Shown: positions 22,086-38,165, numbered from the stretch's first letter. The stretch is DNA of 64,000 bases from Klebsiella michiganensis (GCF_002925905.1 NZ_PRDB01000014.1:124001-188000); one strand, 5' to 3'. Notes: generated from the sequence alone by a model not told the origin. Numbers and translations are program-made.

Positions 22086-24086
22086 ATGGATGAACTGCGT
22101 CACCTGGCGGCGCAGATGGCGCGCGAAGGCGTTCGTCGTCTGCTGGTTCTCAGCGGCGACGATGCCTGGACCCTGCGTCAGGCGCAAAGAGTACGTACCG
22201 CGCTGGCCGGCGACGGGCTGTGGGTCGGCCCGCGTCCGATGCCCGAGCCGTACGTCTCGTCTGCTGCCCTGAAATCGCTGCTGGGCCGCGAATTCCAGCA
22301 CGCCTTTTTCGATGCCCGCGAGGGTTTTGATGTGGCGGCCTTTGCCGCATTAGCCGGTACGCTGCGCGCCGGAAGCTGGCTGGTATTGCTCACCCCCGAC
22401 TTTGCGCAATGGCCGGCCCGTCCTGATGCGGATTCTCTGCGCTGGAGCGACGCTCCCGACCCCATCCCTACGCCGAATTTTGTTTATCGTTTTTGCCAAC
22501 AGATTAGTGCGGATAACGCGTCCATTCTCTGGCGGCAGGGCAATGAACTTGCGGTGCCCGCGTTACCCGTGCGCCCGCCATGGCATCCCGCCGACGGACA
22601 TCCGCAGGCGGAGCAGGCTGTCGTGCTTGCCGAACTGGCCCGGTTCCCTCCCGGTATTGCGGCGCTAACCGCCGAGCGCGGGCGAGGCAAGTCCGCGCTC
22701 GCGGGAATGCTTATTCGCCATCTGGGGGGAGATGCCATCGTCACGGCACCGGCGCGGGGAGCAGCGGAGGTGATGGCGACATTCGCCGGGGAGGCTTTCC
22801 GCTTTATGGCCCCCGACGCATTGCTGGCTTCCGGCTGCACCGCCGGATGGCTGATTGTCGATGAGGCCGCGGCCATCCCCGGGCCGCTGCTGCGCCAGCT
22901 TGTCTCCCGCTTCCCGAGGACGCTGTTGACCACTACCGTTCAGGGGTACGAGGGGACGGGACGCGGCTTTTTGCTTAAGTTTTGCGCCAGTTTTGCGCAC
23001 TTACGGCAGTTTAGCCTGACGACGCCCATCCGTTGGGCAAGCGGCTGCCCGCTGGAGGCAGCGATTGCGCGGCTGCTGCTGTTCAACGACGAGACCTTTC
23101 AGCACGCGCCAGGCGGCGATATCGCGCTGGAAAGCGTCAGCCAGGAGAGCTGGCGGCGACAGTCTGCGTTACCGGAAGCGATGTATCAGCTGCTCTCCGG
23201 GGCCCACTATCGCACGTCGCCGCTGGACCTCCGGCGCATGATGGATGCGCCGGGGCAGCATTTTACCTGCGCCCGCGGCGGGGAGCGCATCGCCGGAGCG
23301 CTATGGCTGGTGGAGGAGGGCGGTCTTGAGCCGCCGCTTAGCCAGGCGGTGTGGGCCGGCTATCGCCGTCCGCGCGGCAATCTGGTGGCGCAGTCGCTGG
23401 CGGCGCACGGCGGTAGCCCACTGGCGGCTACGTTGGCGGGGCTGCGCATCAGCCGTATTGCCGTGCATCCGGCTCGCCAGCGCGAAGGGCTGGGGCAGCG
23501 GCTGGTGGCCCGGGCGGCGTCGCAGGCTGCGGACCGGGATTATCTCTCGGTGAGTTTTGGCTACACGCCTGAGCTGTGGCGTTTCTGGCAACGCTGTGGT
23601 TTTACGCTGGTGCGGCTGGGCACGCATCGGGAAGCCAGCAGCGGCTGTTACACCGCGATGGCGCTCTATCCTCTCAGCGAAGCGGGCCATCGCCTGGCAA
23701 GCGAAGAAGCCCAACGGCTGCAGCGCGACGAATTCTGGCTGCGCGAGTGGCGAGATGAACCTGTGCCTCTGACGGCGCTGAAAGCGACTATTCTTACTGA
23801 AGAAGACTGGCTGGAGGTGGCGGGTTTTGCTTTTGCCCATCGTCCGCTGCTGACCTCGGCGGGTAGCCTCAATCGCCTGCTTATATTGGTGGAGCTGCCG
23901 CTTCCGGCGCTGCGGGCCCGCCTGCAGCAGCAGGATGAGGCCGCGCTTTGCCGGACGTTAGGCTTATCCGGACGGAAAGCGCTGCTGGCCAGGCTGCGCG
24001 AAGAGGCGGCGCAGGCGCTGCTCAGCCTGGATGAAAACCGCGCCAACGACCTGCGCCGGCAGGTTCAAATGCTGCAATTTTTTTAA
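22086..24086 (+). CDS. tmcA: tRNA(Met) cytidine acetyltransferase TmcA
   Basis: TmcA makes N4-acetylcytidine at the wobble base of elongator tRNA-Met using acetyl-CoA and ATP. The 666-residue protein (E. coli 671) has an N-terminal domain, an RNA-helicase-like module with P-loop AERGRGKSALAGML (about 195-208) and Walker B VDEAAAIPGPLL, then a GNAT acetyltransferase with ISRIAVHPARQREGLGQRLV (about 457-476), and a C-terminal tRNA-binding tail. The start at 22086 is 12 bases after ypfJ, so the two are probably co-transcribed. Confidence 0.95.
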   Translation: MDELRHLAAQMAREGVRRLLVLSGDDAWTLRQAQRVRTALAGDGLWVGPRPMPEPYVSSAALKSLLGREFQHAFFDAREGFDVAAFAALAGTLRAGSWLVLLTPDFAQWPARPDADSLRWSDAPDPIPTPNFVYRFCQQISADNASILWRQGNELAVPALPVRPPWHPADGHPQAEQAVVLAELARFPPGIAALTAERGRGKSALAGMLIRHLGGDAIVTAPARGAAEVMATFAGEAFRFMAPDALLASGCTAGWLIVDEAAAIPGPLLRQLVSRFPRTLLTTTVQGYEGTGRGFLLKFCASFAHLRQFSLTTPIRWASGCPLEAAIARLLLFNDETFQHAPGGDIALESVSQESWRRQSALPEAMYQLLSGAHYRTSPLDLRRMMDAPGQHFTCARGGERIAGALWLVEEGGLEPPLSQAVWAGYRRPRGNLVAQSLAAHGGSPLAATLAGLRISRIAVHPARQREGLGQRLVARAASQAADRDYLSVSFGYTPELWRFWQRCGFTLVRLGTHREASSGCYTAMALYPLSEAGHRLASEEAQRLQRDEFWLREWRDEPVPLTALKATILTEEDWLEVAGFAFAHRPLLTSAGSLNRLLILVELPLPALRARLQQQDEAALCRTLGLSGRKALLARLREEAAQALLSLDENRANDLRRQVQMLQFF

Positions 24087-24163
24087 CTAACTCCTTCAGT
24101 TAAATGGCATGGTCATATTTCGCCTGCGGCGTAAACTTCCTTGCAGACATTAAGGAGACAGCC

Positions 24164-26199
<2,036 letters not shown>

Positions 26200-26217
26200 C
26201 AACGTTCCCTGAGAAAA

Positions 26218-26245
26218 AACGACAGCACCAGAGAGTGCTGTCGTT
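26218..26245. repeat. Perfect hairpin in the right end of the IS
   Basis: AACGACAGCAC and GTGCTGTCGTT form an 11-base perfect stem around CAGAGA, 19 bases after the transposase stop. It is preceded by AAAAA and has no following T-run on the plus strand. On the minus strand it is followed by TTTTT, so it could stop transcription entering from the right. Confidence 0.75.
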
Positions 26246-26316
26246 GGTGTGCCTGTCATCCGGGAGCCGGAGAAAGTATCGGCAACTAAAAATGGTTGCA
26301 GGCGTTCACAGTATCT

Positions 26317-26440
26317 ACCGGACTTGCAACGAGCTGTAAACCCGTAGCCCGGGCAAGGCGCGTTAAGCGCCGCCCCCGGGAAAAGAGCGCAGAGTAGGAT
26401 ATTTTCCCGGAGGCGATGCTGCGCATCAGTCCGGGCTACT
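26317..26440. repeat. REP (BIME) unit, right of the IS element
   Basis: This 121-base unit (ACCGGACTTGC..., GTAGCCCGGGCAAGGCGCG, ..., CAGTCCGGGCT) is a near copy of 24903-25024. Its last palindrome carries AGTCCGGGCTAC at 26428-26439, one mismatch from the IS target. The IS thus sits exactly between two tandem REP units. Confidence 0.88.
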
Positions 26441-26494
26441 TGACCCGCGTCGAACTCGCCGGGCGATTGCTTTATGGCAATCCGCAGTAAGATG

Positions 26495-26698
26495 TTACTT
26501 CTTCTTCGACGGGTCGTTCTTCGGCCAGTCGTCATCGTCGTCCCACTTGTCGTTGAAGTCGCGATGCGGGGGCAGATCCGGTTTATTGTTGAGAAATTTT
26601 TTGTGGTCAACGCGGGTCAGATCTTTAATCACGTTGATCATCACGCCCACCAAAAATACCAACACCAGAACCCACCAGTATTTCGTTAGCCAATCCAT
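26495..26698 (-). CDS. ypfN: Small membrane protein YpfN (UPF0370)
   Basis: The 67-residue protein has one N-terminal membrane helix ([18 protein letters not shown], about 7-24) and a charged tail with [17 protein letters not shown]. It matches E. coli YpfN and sits in the same place, 27 bases downstream of dapE on the same strand. The function is unknown. Confidence 0.92.
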   Translation of the reverse strand: MDWLTKYWWVLVLVFLVGVMINVIKDLTRVDHKKFLNNKPDLPPHRDFNDKWDDDDDWPKNDPSKKK

Positions 26699-26725
26699 GC
26701 GCTTACCTCTTCTCTATTGATGCCG

Positions 26726-27853
26726 TCAGGCGACCAGCTGTTCCATGATGCGTTGGTACATCCGCGCCAGCAGCTGGAGGTCGGCGGCATTCACACACTC
26801 GTTTATTTTATGAATGGTGGCGTTCACCGGCCCCAGTTCAACCACCTGCGCGCCCATACGCGCGATAAAGCGCCCGTCGGAGGTGCCGCCGTTGGTCAGC
26901 AGCTGCGGTTTTATTTCATTATAGTGCTCAATGGCGTTAACCACCGCATCAACCAGCTTACCGCGGCTGGTCAGGAACGGCTGGCCTGAGAGCCACCAGT
27001 CGACGCTGTAGCGCAGCGCGTACTTCTCCAGCAGCGCCACGACGCGCGCTTTAATCATTTCGTCGGTCAGCTCGGTGCTAAAGCGGAAGTTGAACTGGAC
27101 GAACATATCGCCGGGAATTACGTTGTTGCTGCCGGTGCCGGACTGCACGTTAGCGATTTGCATACTGGTCGGCGGAAAGAACTCGTTGCCCTTATCCCAT
27201 TCGATATTCACCAGCTCCGCCAGCATCGGCGCGGCGCGGTGCACCGGGTTATCGGCGAGATGCGGGTAGGCCACGTGCCCCTGTACGCCGTGAATGGTCA
27301 GGTTGCAGGTCAGCGAGCCGCGACGGCCGTTTTTCACTACATCGCCGACGACTTCGGTGCTGGACGGTTCGCCGACCAGGCAATAATCCAGGCGCTCGTT
27401 GCGCGCCATCAGCGCTTCAACAACCTTAACGGTGCCGTTTTTGGCGCTGGCTTCTTCATCAGAAGTGATCAGGAAGGCCAGACGACCTTTATGATTTGGA
27501 TACTGAGCGACAAAACGTTCGGCGGCGACGACCATTGCCGCGAGCGAGCCTTTCATATCCGCGGCGCCGCGGCCAAACAGCATGCCGTCGCGAATGGTGG
27601 GTTCAAAGGGGGGGTTAATCCAGCGATCGGCGTCCCCCGACGGGACGACATCGGTATGGCCGGCAAACGCCAGCGTTTCCCCGCGCCCGCGCCAGGCCCA
27701 GAAGTTTTGGGTATCCCCGAAATCCATCGGTTCAACGGTAAAGCCAATCGCACGCAGACGTTCAATCATTAACGCCTGGCATCCCGCATCATCGGGGCTG
27801 AGGGAAGGGCGGCGAATAAGCTGCTGAGCCAGCTCAATGACCGGGCAAGACAT
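26726..27853 (-). CDS. dapE: Succinyl-diaminopimelate desuccinylase
   Basis: DapE removes succinate from N-succinyl-diaminopimelate in lysine and peptidoglycan-precursor synthesis. The 375 residues equal the E. coli length. Di-zinc M20 motifs are intact: [14 protein letters not shown] (about 61-74), [15 protein letters not shown] and the catalytic glutamate pair in [14 protein letters not shown]. The start is three bases after the yffB stop, and the two genes form an operon. Confidence 0.97.
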   Translation of the reverse strand: MSCPVIELAQQLIRRPSLSPDDAGCQALMIERLRAIGFTVEPMDFGDTQNFWAWRGRGETLAFAGHTDVVPSGDADRWINPPFEPTIRDGMLFGRGAADMKGSLAAMVVAAERFVAQYPNHKGRLAFLITSDEEASAKNGTVKVVEALMARNERLDYCLVGEPSSTEVVGDVVKNGRRGSLTCNLTIHGVQGHVAYPHLADNPVHRAAPMLAELVNIEWDKGNEFFPPTSMQIANVQSGTGSNNVIPGDMFVQFNFRFSTELTDEMIKARVVALLEKYALRYSVDWWLSGQPFLTSRGKLVDAVVNAIEHYNEIKPQLLTNGGTSDGRFIARMGAQVVELGPVNATIHKINECVNAADLQLLARMYQRIMEQLVA

Positions 27854-27856
27854 AGA

Positions 27857-28210
27857 CTACACCTCGTTAAACTGCTGATAACTTGATTCACTGAAACCCA
27901 GCAGCATAGGCTGACCGGGCGCGCAGAGCAATGGGCGTTTAATGATTGCCGGCATTTCCAGCATCAGTTTTGCCGCAGCGTCGGCGTTATTGATACCGGC
28001 GCGGACCGTTTCATCCAGCTTGCGCCACGTCGTCCCCCGGGTGTTAAGCAGGGCTTCCCAGCCGAGTTCAGCGATAAAGGTATCTAATAAAGTGCGATCC
28101 AGACCATCGACACGATAATCATGAAAGCGATATTCTATCTGCTGCGTCTCCAGCCAGCGGCGAGCCTTTTTTATGGTGTCGCAGTTTTTTATCCCGTACA
28201 TGGTAAGCAT
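27857..28210 (-). CDS. yffB: ArsC/Spx-family protein YffB
   Basis: The 117-residue protein has a thioredoxin-like fold of the arsenate-reductase-related Spx/ArsC family, with [18 protein letters not shown] containing the single N-terminal cysteine and [11 protein letters not shown] and IIKRPLL as conserved segments. It aligns throughout with E. coli YffB. A glutathione-dependent thiol reductase role has been proposed for the family. It is the first gene of yffB-dapE-ypfN. Confidence 0.92.
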   Translation of the reverse strand: MLTMYGIKNCDTIKKARRWLETQQIEYRFHDYRVDGLDRTLLDTFIAELGWEALLNTRGTTWRKLDETVRAGINNADAAAKLMLEMPAIIKRPLLCAPGQPMLLGFSESSYQQFNEV

Positions 28211-28596
28211 GATTAAACCTTTTCCGTTGAATTAAACGATTGGCTAAGAATGTTCCGAATATATAAGCCCTGAATAAATAATACGTGAAATGCTTTAATA
28301 AATATCGTTTTTTCCCGTCGGGATATATTCATTGTTACATTTTGGCTGTTTTTTAAACGCCCCCTGACGGCGTTTCCTGGCCTCGAGGCGGATTCCGGTG
28401 ATTCAGGCTGATGAACAAATGTTGCTAAATGTTGCTGTTGGTCACATTAAAATGCGCAAAATCGGCTCATAGTACTTACGAATGAAAGAGAACGTTCCGC
28501 AGGGGGTAATGAAAGTTATCAGTACGATAGCGCAAACAGGCTTTTAACCATCAATGAATTTGCATAAAATCACCCATAATAATAAGAGAGGCTATT
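28211..28596. other. AT-rich intergenic region upstream of yffB and ypfM
   Basis: These 386 bases separate two divergent genes and contain both promoters. The part 28240-28345 is markedly AT-rich. AAATGTTGCT occurs twice in tandem near 28417-28436. AAACGCC and GGCGTTT at about 28355-28375 can form a hairpin without a downstream T-run. I see no open frame of interest apart from ypfM. Confidence 0.4.
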
Positions 28597-28656
28597 ATGA
28601 TTGAACACGAACTGGGGAACTGGAAAGACTTTATCGAAGGCATGCTTCGTAAATAG
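28597..28656 (+). CDS. ypfM: Small protein YpfM, 19 residues
   Basis: The reading frame MIEHELGNWKDFIEGMLRK is nearly identical to the known 19-residue E. coli YpfM (differences only at a few positions). It lies in the same location and relative orientation, between acrD and yffB and opposite to both. AAGAGAGG ends five bases before the ATG. The function is unknown. Confidence 0.9.
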   Translation: MIEHELGNWKDFIEGMLRK

Positions 28657-28721
28657 TTTTCCGCAATAAAAGCATGGCGATTTCACAGGCAGAATAATAA
28701 TGCAGTTGAAGCGACCACATG

Positions 28722-28749
28722 AAAAAGGCGACCTGTCCGGTCGCCTTTT
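28722..28749. terminator. Bidirectional terminator between ypfM and acrD
   Basis: AAAAAGGCGACC and GGTCGCCTTTT form a strong stem with A-run and T-run on opposite sides, so it can stop both the ypfM transcript and the convergent acrD transcript. Confidence 0.88.
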
Positions 28750-28793
28750 CTGTTATTTGGCCCTGGCGAAAATATCGTCAGGGCGCGTCCCGA

Positions 28794-31700
28794 TTATTGC
28801 GGCCGTTCCTTGAGCGGGAAGCGGCGGCGTACCAGCACAAAGAACAGCGGCACGAAGAAGATAGCCAGCACCGTGGCGGAAATCATCCCGCCCATCACCC
28901 CGGTGCCGACGGCATGCTGGCTGCCGGAGCCCGCCCCGGTGCTGGTGGCCATCGGCAGTACGCCGAAGATAAACGCCAGTGAGGTCATCAGGATCGGCCG
29001 CAGACGCTGGCGGCAGGCGGAGAGCGTGGCGGTAAGCAGATCTTCGCCTTTCTGATTCAGCTCATTGGCAAATTCGACAATAAGAATGGCGTTCTTCGCC
29101 GACAGGCCGATAACCGTCAGCAGGCCCACCTGGAAATAGACATCGTTTTCCAGTCCGCGCATCCAGGTCGCCAGCAGCGCGCCGATAACCCCCAGCGGCA
29201 CCACCAGCATCACCGAGAACGGCACCGACCAGCTTTCATACAGCGCCGCCAGGCACAGGAACACCACCAGCAGCGAAATGGCGTACAGCGCCGGCGCCTG
29301 CGCCCCGGAGAGCCGCTCCTGATAAGACATCGCCGTCCATTCGAGACCAAAGCCGTTCGGCAGCTGCTGGGCCAGCTCTTCCATAATCGTCATGGCGGTA
29401 CCGGTACTGACGCCCGGCGCGGCTTCACCGACGATCTCTACCGCCGAGTAGCCGTTGTAGCGCTCCAGACGCGGCGAGCCGGTCTCCCAGCGCGAGGTCG
29501 TGAAGGCGGAGAAGGGCACCATCGTACCGCTGCTGTTGCGCACGTACCACAGGTTGATATCGTCCGGCAGCATGCGATACGGCGCGGCCGCCTGAACGTA
29601 GACCTTCTTCACGCGGCCGCGATCCATAAAGTCGTTAACGTAGCTTGACCCCCACGCGGTCTGCAGGGTGTCGTTGATATCGTCGATAGAGACGCCCAGC
29701 GCCTGCGCTTTACGCTGATCGATGTCCACCTGAAGCTGCGGACTATCGTCGAGGCCGTTGTGGCGGACGCGGGTGAGCTGGTTATTTTTGCCGGCTAGCT
29801 CCAGCAGGGTATCGCGGGCGGCCATCAGCGCTTCGTGTCCGTTGCCCGCGTGATCCTCCAGCTCCATATCGAAACCGGCGGAGCTGCCCAGACCGCTGAT
29901 GGCCGGCGGACTGCTGGCAAAGACGCGCGCTTCTTTAATTTTGTTAAACGCTTTGGTTGCGCGTTCGATGATGGCAAAAGATGAACCGGTTGTGGGATCG
30001 CGTTCGTCCCAGTCCTTCAGGCGTACGAACATACGCGCCACGTTCTGGCCGTTGCCGCCGGGGCCGGAGCCGATGGTCGCGAACACCGATTCAACGTTTT
30101 GCTTCTCATTGTTCAGGAAGTAGTCTTCCGCCTGCTGCACCACCTTCAGGGTTTGCTGTTGGGTTGAGCCGCTCGGCAACTGCACCGAAGTGGTAAACAT
30201 GCCGCGGTCTTCCAGCGGCAGGAATGACGTGGGCAGATGCAGAAACAGAAAGACCATCCCGCCCAGCAGCAGGACGTAGATCATTATCCAGCGCAGCGAA
30301 CGATGAAGAATTTTGCCGACCGCGGTTTCGTAGCGGCTGGCGTTACGGTTAAACGTGCGGTTAAACCAGCCAAAAAAGCCCCGCTGCCCGTGGGTTTCGC
30401 CTTTATGAACGGGTTTAAGCAATGTGGCGCACAGCGCCGGGGTGAGGATCATCGCCACCAGCACCGACAGTACCATCGCCGAGACGATGGTAATCGAGAA
30501 TTGGCGGTAGATCGCGCCGGTGGTGCCGCCGAAGAAGGCCATCGGCACAAATACCGCCGATAGCACCATGGCGATACCGACCAGCGCGCCCTGAATCTGC
30601 CCCATTGATTTTCGCGTCGCTTCACGCGGCGAGAGGCCCTCCTCGCTCATAATACGCTCGACGTTCTCTACCACCACGATGGCATCGTCCACCAGCAGGC
30701 CTATCGCCAACACCACCGCGAACATGGTTAAGGTGTTGATGCTGTAGCCGCAGGCGTAAAGGACGGCAAAGGTTCCCATCAGCACCACCGGAACGGCGAT
30801 GGTCGGGATCAGCGTGGCGCGGAAGTTCTGCAGGAACAGATACATCACGAGAAAGACCAGCGCGATGGCTTCAAGCAGCGTTTTCACGACGTCGGTAATC
30901 GACGCCTTAACGAATGAGGTGGTTTCGTAAGCGACTTTATATTCCAGGCCGTGCGGGAAATATTGCGACAGCTCGTTCAGACGGCTGATGACGCGTTCAG
31001 CGGTCGCCATTTCGTTTGCGCCAGAGGCCAGCTTAACCCCCAGCCCGGACGCCGCCTGGCGGTTGTAGCGGCTGAGGTAATCGTATTTTTCCGCCCCCAT
31101 CTCGACGGTGGCGACGTCGCCAAGGGTGACTTCCGAACCGTCCTGATTAACCCGCAGGGTAATATCACGGAACTGTTCCGGCGTTTGTAACAGCGATTGT
31201 GAATTAATCGTCGCGTTGAGCGCCTGTTTATCCACCGACGGCGTGCCGCCCAGCTGGCCGACGGCGATCTGCGCGTTCTGCGAAGAGATGGCATCAGTGA
31301 CGTCTTTTGCCGTCATCTGAAAGCTGTTGAGTTTGGCCGGATCGAGCCAGATGCGCATCGAATACTGCGAACCGTAGGCGTCAATATCTCCGACGCCGTT
31401 GACCCGGCTGAGCGGGTCCTGAATATTACTGGCGACGTAGTCGGCGATATCCTGTTTATCCATACTGCCGTCGGTAGAGACGAAGGCGATCGTCAGGATA
31501 TTGGTATCCCCGGTTTTACGCACCGTTACGCCCTGGTTCTGGACGGCCTGCGGCAGTTTGCGCATCGCCGACTGTAGCTGGTTCTGCACCTGCTGGACCG
31601 CTTCATCCGGATCGGTCCCGGCGGTAAAGCTCAGCGTCACGGTGGCCTGGCCGGTGCCGCTGCTCTGGGATGACATATACATCAGGTTATCGAGGCCGGT

Positions 31701-31907
31701 CATATTTTGCTCGATAACCTGGGTGACCGTATTTTCCAGCGTCTGTGCCGAAGCGCCCGGATAGTTCGCTGTGATCCGTACGTTAGGCGGGGCAAGGTCG
31801 GGATATTGCTCAACGGGAAGCGACAAAATTGCGAGCGTACCGGTCAGGCATAAAAGTATTGCCAGTACCCACGCAAAAATGGGGCGATCGATAAAAAAAT
31901 TCGCCAT
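28794..31907 (-). CDS. acrD: Aminoglycoside/multidrug RND efflux pump AcrD
   Basis: AcrD is an inner-membrane RND pump that works with AcrA and TolC to export aminoglycosides and other polar drugs by proton exchange. The ATG at 31907 gives 1037 residues, the E. coli length; an upstream ATG at 31931 adds eight residues without homology. N-terminal [20 protein letters not shown], the proton-relay aspartates in [20 protein letters not shown] and the [14 protein letters not shown] segment are intact. The residue pattern follows AcrD rather than AcrB throughout. In E. coli narQ is beside it; here the neighbour is aegA. Confidence 0.95.
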   Translation of the reverse strand: MANFFIDRPIFAWVLAILLCLTGTLAILSLPVEQYPDLAPPNVRITANYPGASAQTLENTVTQVIEQNMTGLDNLMYMSSQSSGTGQATVTLSFTAGTDPDEAVQQVQNQLQSAMRKLPQAVQNQGVTVRKTGDTNILTIAFVSTDGSMDKQDIADYVASNIQDPLSRVNGVGDIDAYGSQYSMRIWLDPAKLNSFQMTAKDVTDAISSQNAQIAVGQLGGTPSVDKQALNATINSQSLLQTPEQFRDITLRVNQDGSEVTLGDVATVEMGAEKYDYLSRYNRQAASGLGVKLASGANEMATAERVISRLNELSQYFPHGLEYKVAYETTSFVKASITDVVKTLLEAIALVFLVMYLFLQNFRATLIPTIAVPVVLMGTFAVLYACGYSINTLTMFAVVLAIGLLVDDAIVVVENVERIMSEEGLSPREATRKSMGQIQGALVGIAMVLSAVFVPMAFFGGTTGAIYRQFSITIVSAMVLSVLVAMILTPALCATLLKPVHKGETHGQRGFFGWFNRTFNRNASRYETAVGKILHRSLRWIMIYVLLLGGMVFLFLHLPTSFLPLEDRGMFTTSVQLPSGSTQQQTLKVVQQAEDYFLNNEKQNVESVFATIGSGPGGNGQNVARMFVRLKDWDERDPTTGSSFAIIERATKAFNKIKEARVFASSPPAISGLGSSAGFDMELEDHAGNGHEALMAARDTLLELAGKNNQLTRVRHNGLDDSPQLQVDIDQRKAQALGVSIDDINDTLQTAWGSSYVNDFMDRGRVKKVYVQAAAPYRMLPDDINLWYVRNSSGTMVPFSAFTTSRWETGSPRLERYNGYSAVEIVGEAAPGVSTGTAMTIMEELAQQLPNGFGLEWTAMSYQERLSGAQAPALYAISLLVVFLCLAALYESWSVPFSVMLVVPLGVIGALLATWMRGLENDVYFQVGLLTVIGLSAKNAILIVEFANELNQKGEDLLTATLSACRQRLRPILMTSLAFIFGVLPMATSTGAGSGSQHAVGTGVMGGMISATVLAIFFVPLFFVLVRRRFPLKERPQ

Positions 31908-34253
<2,346 letters not shown>

Positions 34254-34311
34254 CGACAAAGCGGGCTTCACAGCGTAGTATGGAATCGTCATTTCACGCT
34301 GTGGGGCTCGT

Positions 34312-34896
34312 ATGTCACTCAATATCAACATTATCAAAGATAAAATCCTCTCCGAAAACTGGTTCCTTTTGCGCAACATGACCTATGAACTGACGCGCAG
34401 CGACGGCAGCGTGGTTCGCCATAGACGCGAAGTCTACGATCGCGGCAACGGCGCTACCATCTTGCTGTATAACCGCCATAAGCAGACCGTCGTGCTGGTT
34501 CGCCAGTTCCGCATCGCGACCTGGATAAACGGCAACGAAGACGGGATGCTGATTGAAACCTGCGCCGGGCTGTTGGACAGCGATGAGCCGGAGGAGTGCG
34601 TGCGCAAAGAAGCCATTGAAGAGACCGGTTTCGAAGTGGGTGAAGTGCGCAAACTGTTTGAACTGTTTATGTCGCCCGGCGGCGTCACCGAGCTTATCTA
34701 TTTCTTTATTGCCGAATATAACGATACTCAGCGGGCCAACGATGGCGGCGGCGTTGATGATGAAGATATTGAGGTGCTGGAGCTCCCTTATCATCGGGCG
34801 CTGGAGATGATGGCGAACGGGGAGATCCGCGATGGCAAAGCGGTGATCCTGCTGCAATATTTGCAAACCTCCGGGCTGATGAACGGGGATCTCTGA
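34312..34896 (+). CDS. nudK: GDP-mannose pyrophosphatase NudK
   Basis: NudK hydrolyses GDP-mannose to GMP and mannose 1-phosphate, and also ADP-ribose-like substrates. The 194-residue protein carries the Nudix box as [20 protein letters not shown] and following GFEVGE, with lysine in place of the usual arginine. The ADP-sugar-pyrophosphatase-like extensions [13 protein letters not shown] and [20 protein letters not shown] are present. It starts 58 bases after aegA on the same strand. Confidence 0.93.
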   Translation: MSLNINIIKDKILSENWFLLRNMTYELTRSDGSVVRHRREVYDRGNGATILLYNRHKQTVVLVRQFRIATWINGNEDGMLIETCAGLLDSDEPEECVRKEAIEETGFEVGEVRKLFELFMSPGGVTELIYFFIAEYNDTQRANDGGGVDDEDIEVLELPYHRALEMMANGEIRDGKAVILLQYLQTSGLMNGDL

Positions 34897-34974
34897 TAAA
34901 TCCGATTGAGTAAAACCTCGCCGCTGGTGAACATAGCCGCTGTGTATGGCGTTTTCTCCGGGGTTGTGCCGCTC

Positions 34975-36042
34975 ATGTTGCATCGGGTTATTTTGTTTCT
35001 GCTTTTCGGTTTAGTGCCGACGTCGCTGGTGCGGGCGGCGCCGGCACAACAGCTCTTCAATGACTGGCAGGTAACCTGCAACAATCAGAACTTCTGCGTG
35101 GCCCGCAACGTCGGGCTGCATCACGGCCTGGTCATGACCCTCACCCGCAGCGCCGGGGCGGCTACCAGCGCCAGCCTGCGCATTGAACTCGGCGGCGTGG
35201 GCAATCCGGTCGCGGCGCTGGCGCCGATTGCGCCACGCCTTCGCCTCGATGGTAAACCCCTGTCTCTGGGCGATAAACATTGGCAGATCGCCGACAAACT
35301 GCTTGAAACCGACGATAGCGTCACCATTGATGCCTTTCTGCAGCAGGTGCAGGCAGCAAAGGCGATAACCCTCGAAAATGGCCTGCAGGCCATCTCTTTA
35401 CAGGGGCTGAAAGCCGCCCTGCTGTTTATCGATAGCCGGCAGAAGCGCGTGGGGAGCGAAACCGCGTGGGTAGGGAAGGGAGAAGAGCCGCCGCTCAGCG
35501 TTCCGCCCGCCCCGGCGCTGCGCTCGGTGGCGAGAATCGACGTGGCGGAGTCCCCCCTCAGCCGCGATGAACTTAACGATCTCATGGATTATGGCAACGA
35601 GCGCATGAACAGCAGCGCCTGTTCGCTGGATCCGTTTCGCCGCGAGGTGCGGGTTGCCGCGCTGACCGACGATAGGGTGCTGCTGATGACCAGCTGCGAA
35701 GCGGGCGCCTACAACACCATTTGGCTGGCCTGGCTGGTGTCGCGCCAGCGGCCGTATATTGCTCATCCGGTACGGCTCACTCTGCCTTTCCAGCCCCCCG
35801 GCGACGGGCCGCGCGATGTCGAACTGGTAAACGCCCGCTACGACGATCGACGCCAGGAACTGGTGACGCTGGATAAAGGGCGCGCGCCCGGCGACTGCGG
35901 GACGCAAACGCGCTGGCGCTATGACGGCCAGCGGTTTAGCCTGGTACGCTACGCGCGGCAGCCGCAGTGCGATAACTGGCAGGGGCCAGACGCCTGGCCC
36001 ACGCTCTGGGTTACCCGTTCAGTACCTCGTCCCCTACGGTAA
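34975..36042 (+). CDS. ypfG: DUF1176 periplasmic protein YpfG
   Basis: The 355-residue protein begins with a signal peptide ([20 protein letters not shown]) and then matches the DUF1176 family of E. coli YpfG, with [18 protein letters not shown] near the N-terminus and paired cysteines. The ATG at 34975 fits the signal peptide; a TTG at 34906 would extend it. Its 3' end overlaps the convergent tktB gene by 32 bases. The function is unknown. Confidence 0.88.
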   Translation: MLHRVILFLLFGLVPTSLVRAAPAQQLFNDWQVTCNNQNFCVARNVGLHHGLVMTLTRSAGAATSASLRIELGGVGNPVAALAPIAPRLRLDGKPLSLGDKHWQIADKLLETDDSVTIDAFLQQVQAAKAITLENGLQAISLQGLKAALLFIDSRQKRVGSETAWVGKGEEPPLSVPPAPALRSVARIDVAESPLSRDELNDLMDYGNERMNSSACSLDPFRREVRVAALTDDRVLLMTSCEAGAYNTIWLAWLVSRQRPYIAHPVRLTLPFQPPGDGPRDVELVNARYDDRRQELVTLDKGRAPGDCGTQTRWRYDGQRFSLVRYARQPQCDNWQGPDAWPTLWVTRSVPRPLR

Positions 36043-38005
36043 CGATATGCTCAACGGTAAAGCCGAAGTAAGGGAAGAGCTTATCCGCGGGGGCCGATTC
36101 ACCGTAGCCGGTCATGCCGACGATTTTGCCTTTTAGCCCCACATACTTATACCAGTAGTCGGCGATGCCGGCCTCAACCGCGACGCGGGCGCTGACGTCC
36201 GACGGCAGGACCGATTCCCGGTAGGCTTCCTCCTGGGCATCAAACACGTCGGTCGATGGCAGGGAAACCACGCGCACGTTCACCCCTTTGGCCAGCAGCT
36301 TCTCCGCCGCCAGCACGGTGATCTCGACTTCCGAACCGGTAGCTATCAGGATCAGGTCCGGCTTGCCGCCAGCGTCCTTCAGCACGTAGCCGCCGCGGGC
36401 GATATTCTGTACCTGCTCCGGCGTGCGCGCCATTTGCGCCAGATTTTGCCTTGAGAGGATCAGCGCCGTCGGCCCGCTGTGACGTTCGACCGCCAGCTTC
36501 CACGCCACCGCGGCCTCCACCTGATCGCACGGTCGCCAGGTGCTGAAGTTTGGCGTCAGGCGCAGGCTGGCCAGCTGTTCTACCGCCTGGTGCGTCGGAC
36601 CATCTTCGCCGAGACCGATGGAGTCGTGGGTATAGACCATGATTTGCCGCGCTTTCATCAGCGCCGCCATACGCGCCGCGTTGCGGGCATATTCGACGAA
36701 CATCAGGAAGGTGGCGGTATAGGGGACAAACCCGCCGTGATGCGCGATGCCGTTGGCGATGGCCGTCATCCCAAACTCGCGTACGCCGTAGTGGATATAG
36801 TTACCCGCCGGATCCTCTTTCAGCGAAGTCGATCCTTTCCAGATGGTCAGGTTGCTGGGCGCGAGGTCAGCGGAGCCGCCCAGCAGTTCCGGCAGATGCG
36901 GGCCGTAGGCATCGAGGGCATTTTGCGAAGCTTTGCGGGTGGCGATTTTCGCCGGGTTAGCCTGCAGATCGGCAATATACTTCCGCGTCGTTTCATTCCA
37001 CGACTCAGGCAGTCCGCCGCTCATGCGCCGCGTAAACTCCGCCGCCAGCTGCGGATGGGCCTGCTGATAGGCGGCAAACTTCTCCTCCCAGCTTTTCTGC
37101 GCCTTTTGTCCCTTTTCACGCGCGTCCCAGGCCCGGTAGATCTCTTTCGGGATCTCAAACGCCGGGTGATGCCAGCCCAGCTGCTGGCGCGCCAGCGCCA
37201 CTTCCTGTTCTCCCAGCGCCGCGCCGTGGGCCTCTTCTTTCCCGGCTTTATTCGGCGAACCAAAGCCTATTACCGTACGGCAGATAATCAGCGAGGGTTT
37301 GTCCTTCACGCTCTGGGCTTCCAGAATCGCTTTCTTCACGGCTTCGGGGTCGTGGCCGTCAATTTCATGCACCACATGCCAGTGATAGGCCTCAAAGCGT
37401 TTTGCCGTGTCATCGGTAAACCAGCCTTTGGTTTCGCCATCAATGGAAATGCCGTTGTGGTCGTAGAAGCCGATCAGCTTGCCCAGTCCTAACGTCCCCG
37501 CCAGAGAGCACACTTCGTGAGAAATCCCCTCCATCAGGCAGCCATCGCCCATAAACACGTAGGTGAAGTGATCGACGATCTCATGGTCTGGCTGATTAAA
37601 CTGGGCCGCCAGCGTGCGCTCGGCGATAGCCAGGCCCACGGCATTCGCCAGTCCTTGCCCCAGCGGACCGGTGGTGGTTTCCACTCCAGGCGTATAGCCA
37701 ATCTCCGGGTGGCCCGGGGTTTTTGAATGCAGCTGACGGAAGTTTTTTATCTCTTCGATGGGCAGGTCATAGCCCGTCAGATGCAGCAGGCTGTAGAGCA
37801 GCATCGACGCGTGGCCGTTGGAGAGAATAAAGCGGTCGCGATCGTACCATTGCGGGTTTTCAGGATTGTGCTTGAGGAAATCGTTCCATAGCACCTCGGC
37901 GATATCGGCCATACCCATTGGCGCGCCGGGGTGGCCGGAGTTGGCTTTCTGGACTGCATCCATACTCAGGGCGCGGATGGCGTTGGCTAGTTCTCTACGG
38001 GACAT
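36011..38005 (-). CDS. tktB: Transketolase 2
   Basis: Transketolase moves two-carbon units between pentose-phosphate sugars with thiamine diphosphate. The 664-residue protein (E. coli TktB 667) shows [19 protein letters not shown], the cofactor-binding [14 protein letters not shown] and [10 protein letters not shown], and the pyrimidine-domain [16 protein letters not shown]. The ATG at 38005 is preceded by AGGAGCACATT. In E. coli talA lies immediately upstream as a two-gene unit; here talA is missing. The choice of tktB over tktA rests on the neighbours and on residue matches. Confidence 0.94.
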   Translation of the reverse strand: MSRRELANAIRALSMDAVQKANSGHPGAPMGMADIAEVLWNDFLKHNPENPQWYDRDRFILSNGHASMLLYSLLHLTGYDLPIEEIKNFRQLHSKTPGHPEIGYTPGVETTTGPLGQGLANAVGLAIAERTLAAQFNQPDHEIVDHFTYVFMGDGCLMEGISHEVCSLAGTLGLGKLIGFYDHNGISIDGETKGWFTDDTAKRFEAYHWHVVHEIDGHDPEAVKKAILEAQSVKDKPSLIICRTVIGFGSPNKAGKEEAHGAALGEQEVALARQQLGWHHPAFEIPKEIYRAWDAREKGQKAQKSWEEKFAAYQQAHPQLAAEFTRRMSGGLPESWNETTRKYIADLQANPAKIATRKASQNALDAYGPHLPELLGGSADLAPSNLTIWKGSTSLKEDPAGNYIHYGVREFGMTAIANGIAHHGGFVPYTATFLMFVEYARNAARMAALMKARQIMVYTHDSIGLGEDGPTHQAVEQLASLRLTPNFSTWRPCDQVEAAVAWKLAVERHSGPTALILSRQNLAQMARTPEQVQNIARGGYVLKDAGGKPDLILIATGSEVEITVLAAEKLLAKGVNVRVVSLPSTDVFDAQEEAYRESVLPSDVSARVAVEAGIADYWYKYVGLKGKIVGMTGYGESAPADKLFPYFGFTVEHIVTVGDEVLNG

Positions 38006-38143
38006 AATGTGCTCCTGAAACAATAGGTTACATGAGTTTTTATTGGTTTAGGATAGAGAGGGTGATGAGTTGCATAACTAAAAAGCATAGCAGACGGGGC
38101 TATCATTGCTTCTGAAACTAAGTTACATAAACAATATAAATCG

Positions 38144-38165
38144 ATAACAAATATAACTTTGTTAT
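38144..38165. promoter_or_regulatory. Palindrome in the tktB/maeB divergent region
   Basis: ATAACAAATATAACTTTGTTAT has eight-base perfect arms (ATAACAAA/TTTGTTAT) around TATAAC. It sits about midway in the 289-base divergent region 38006-38294, so it could be an operator for either gene. No matching regulator site is known to me. Confidence 0.45.
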
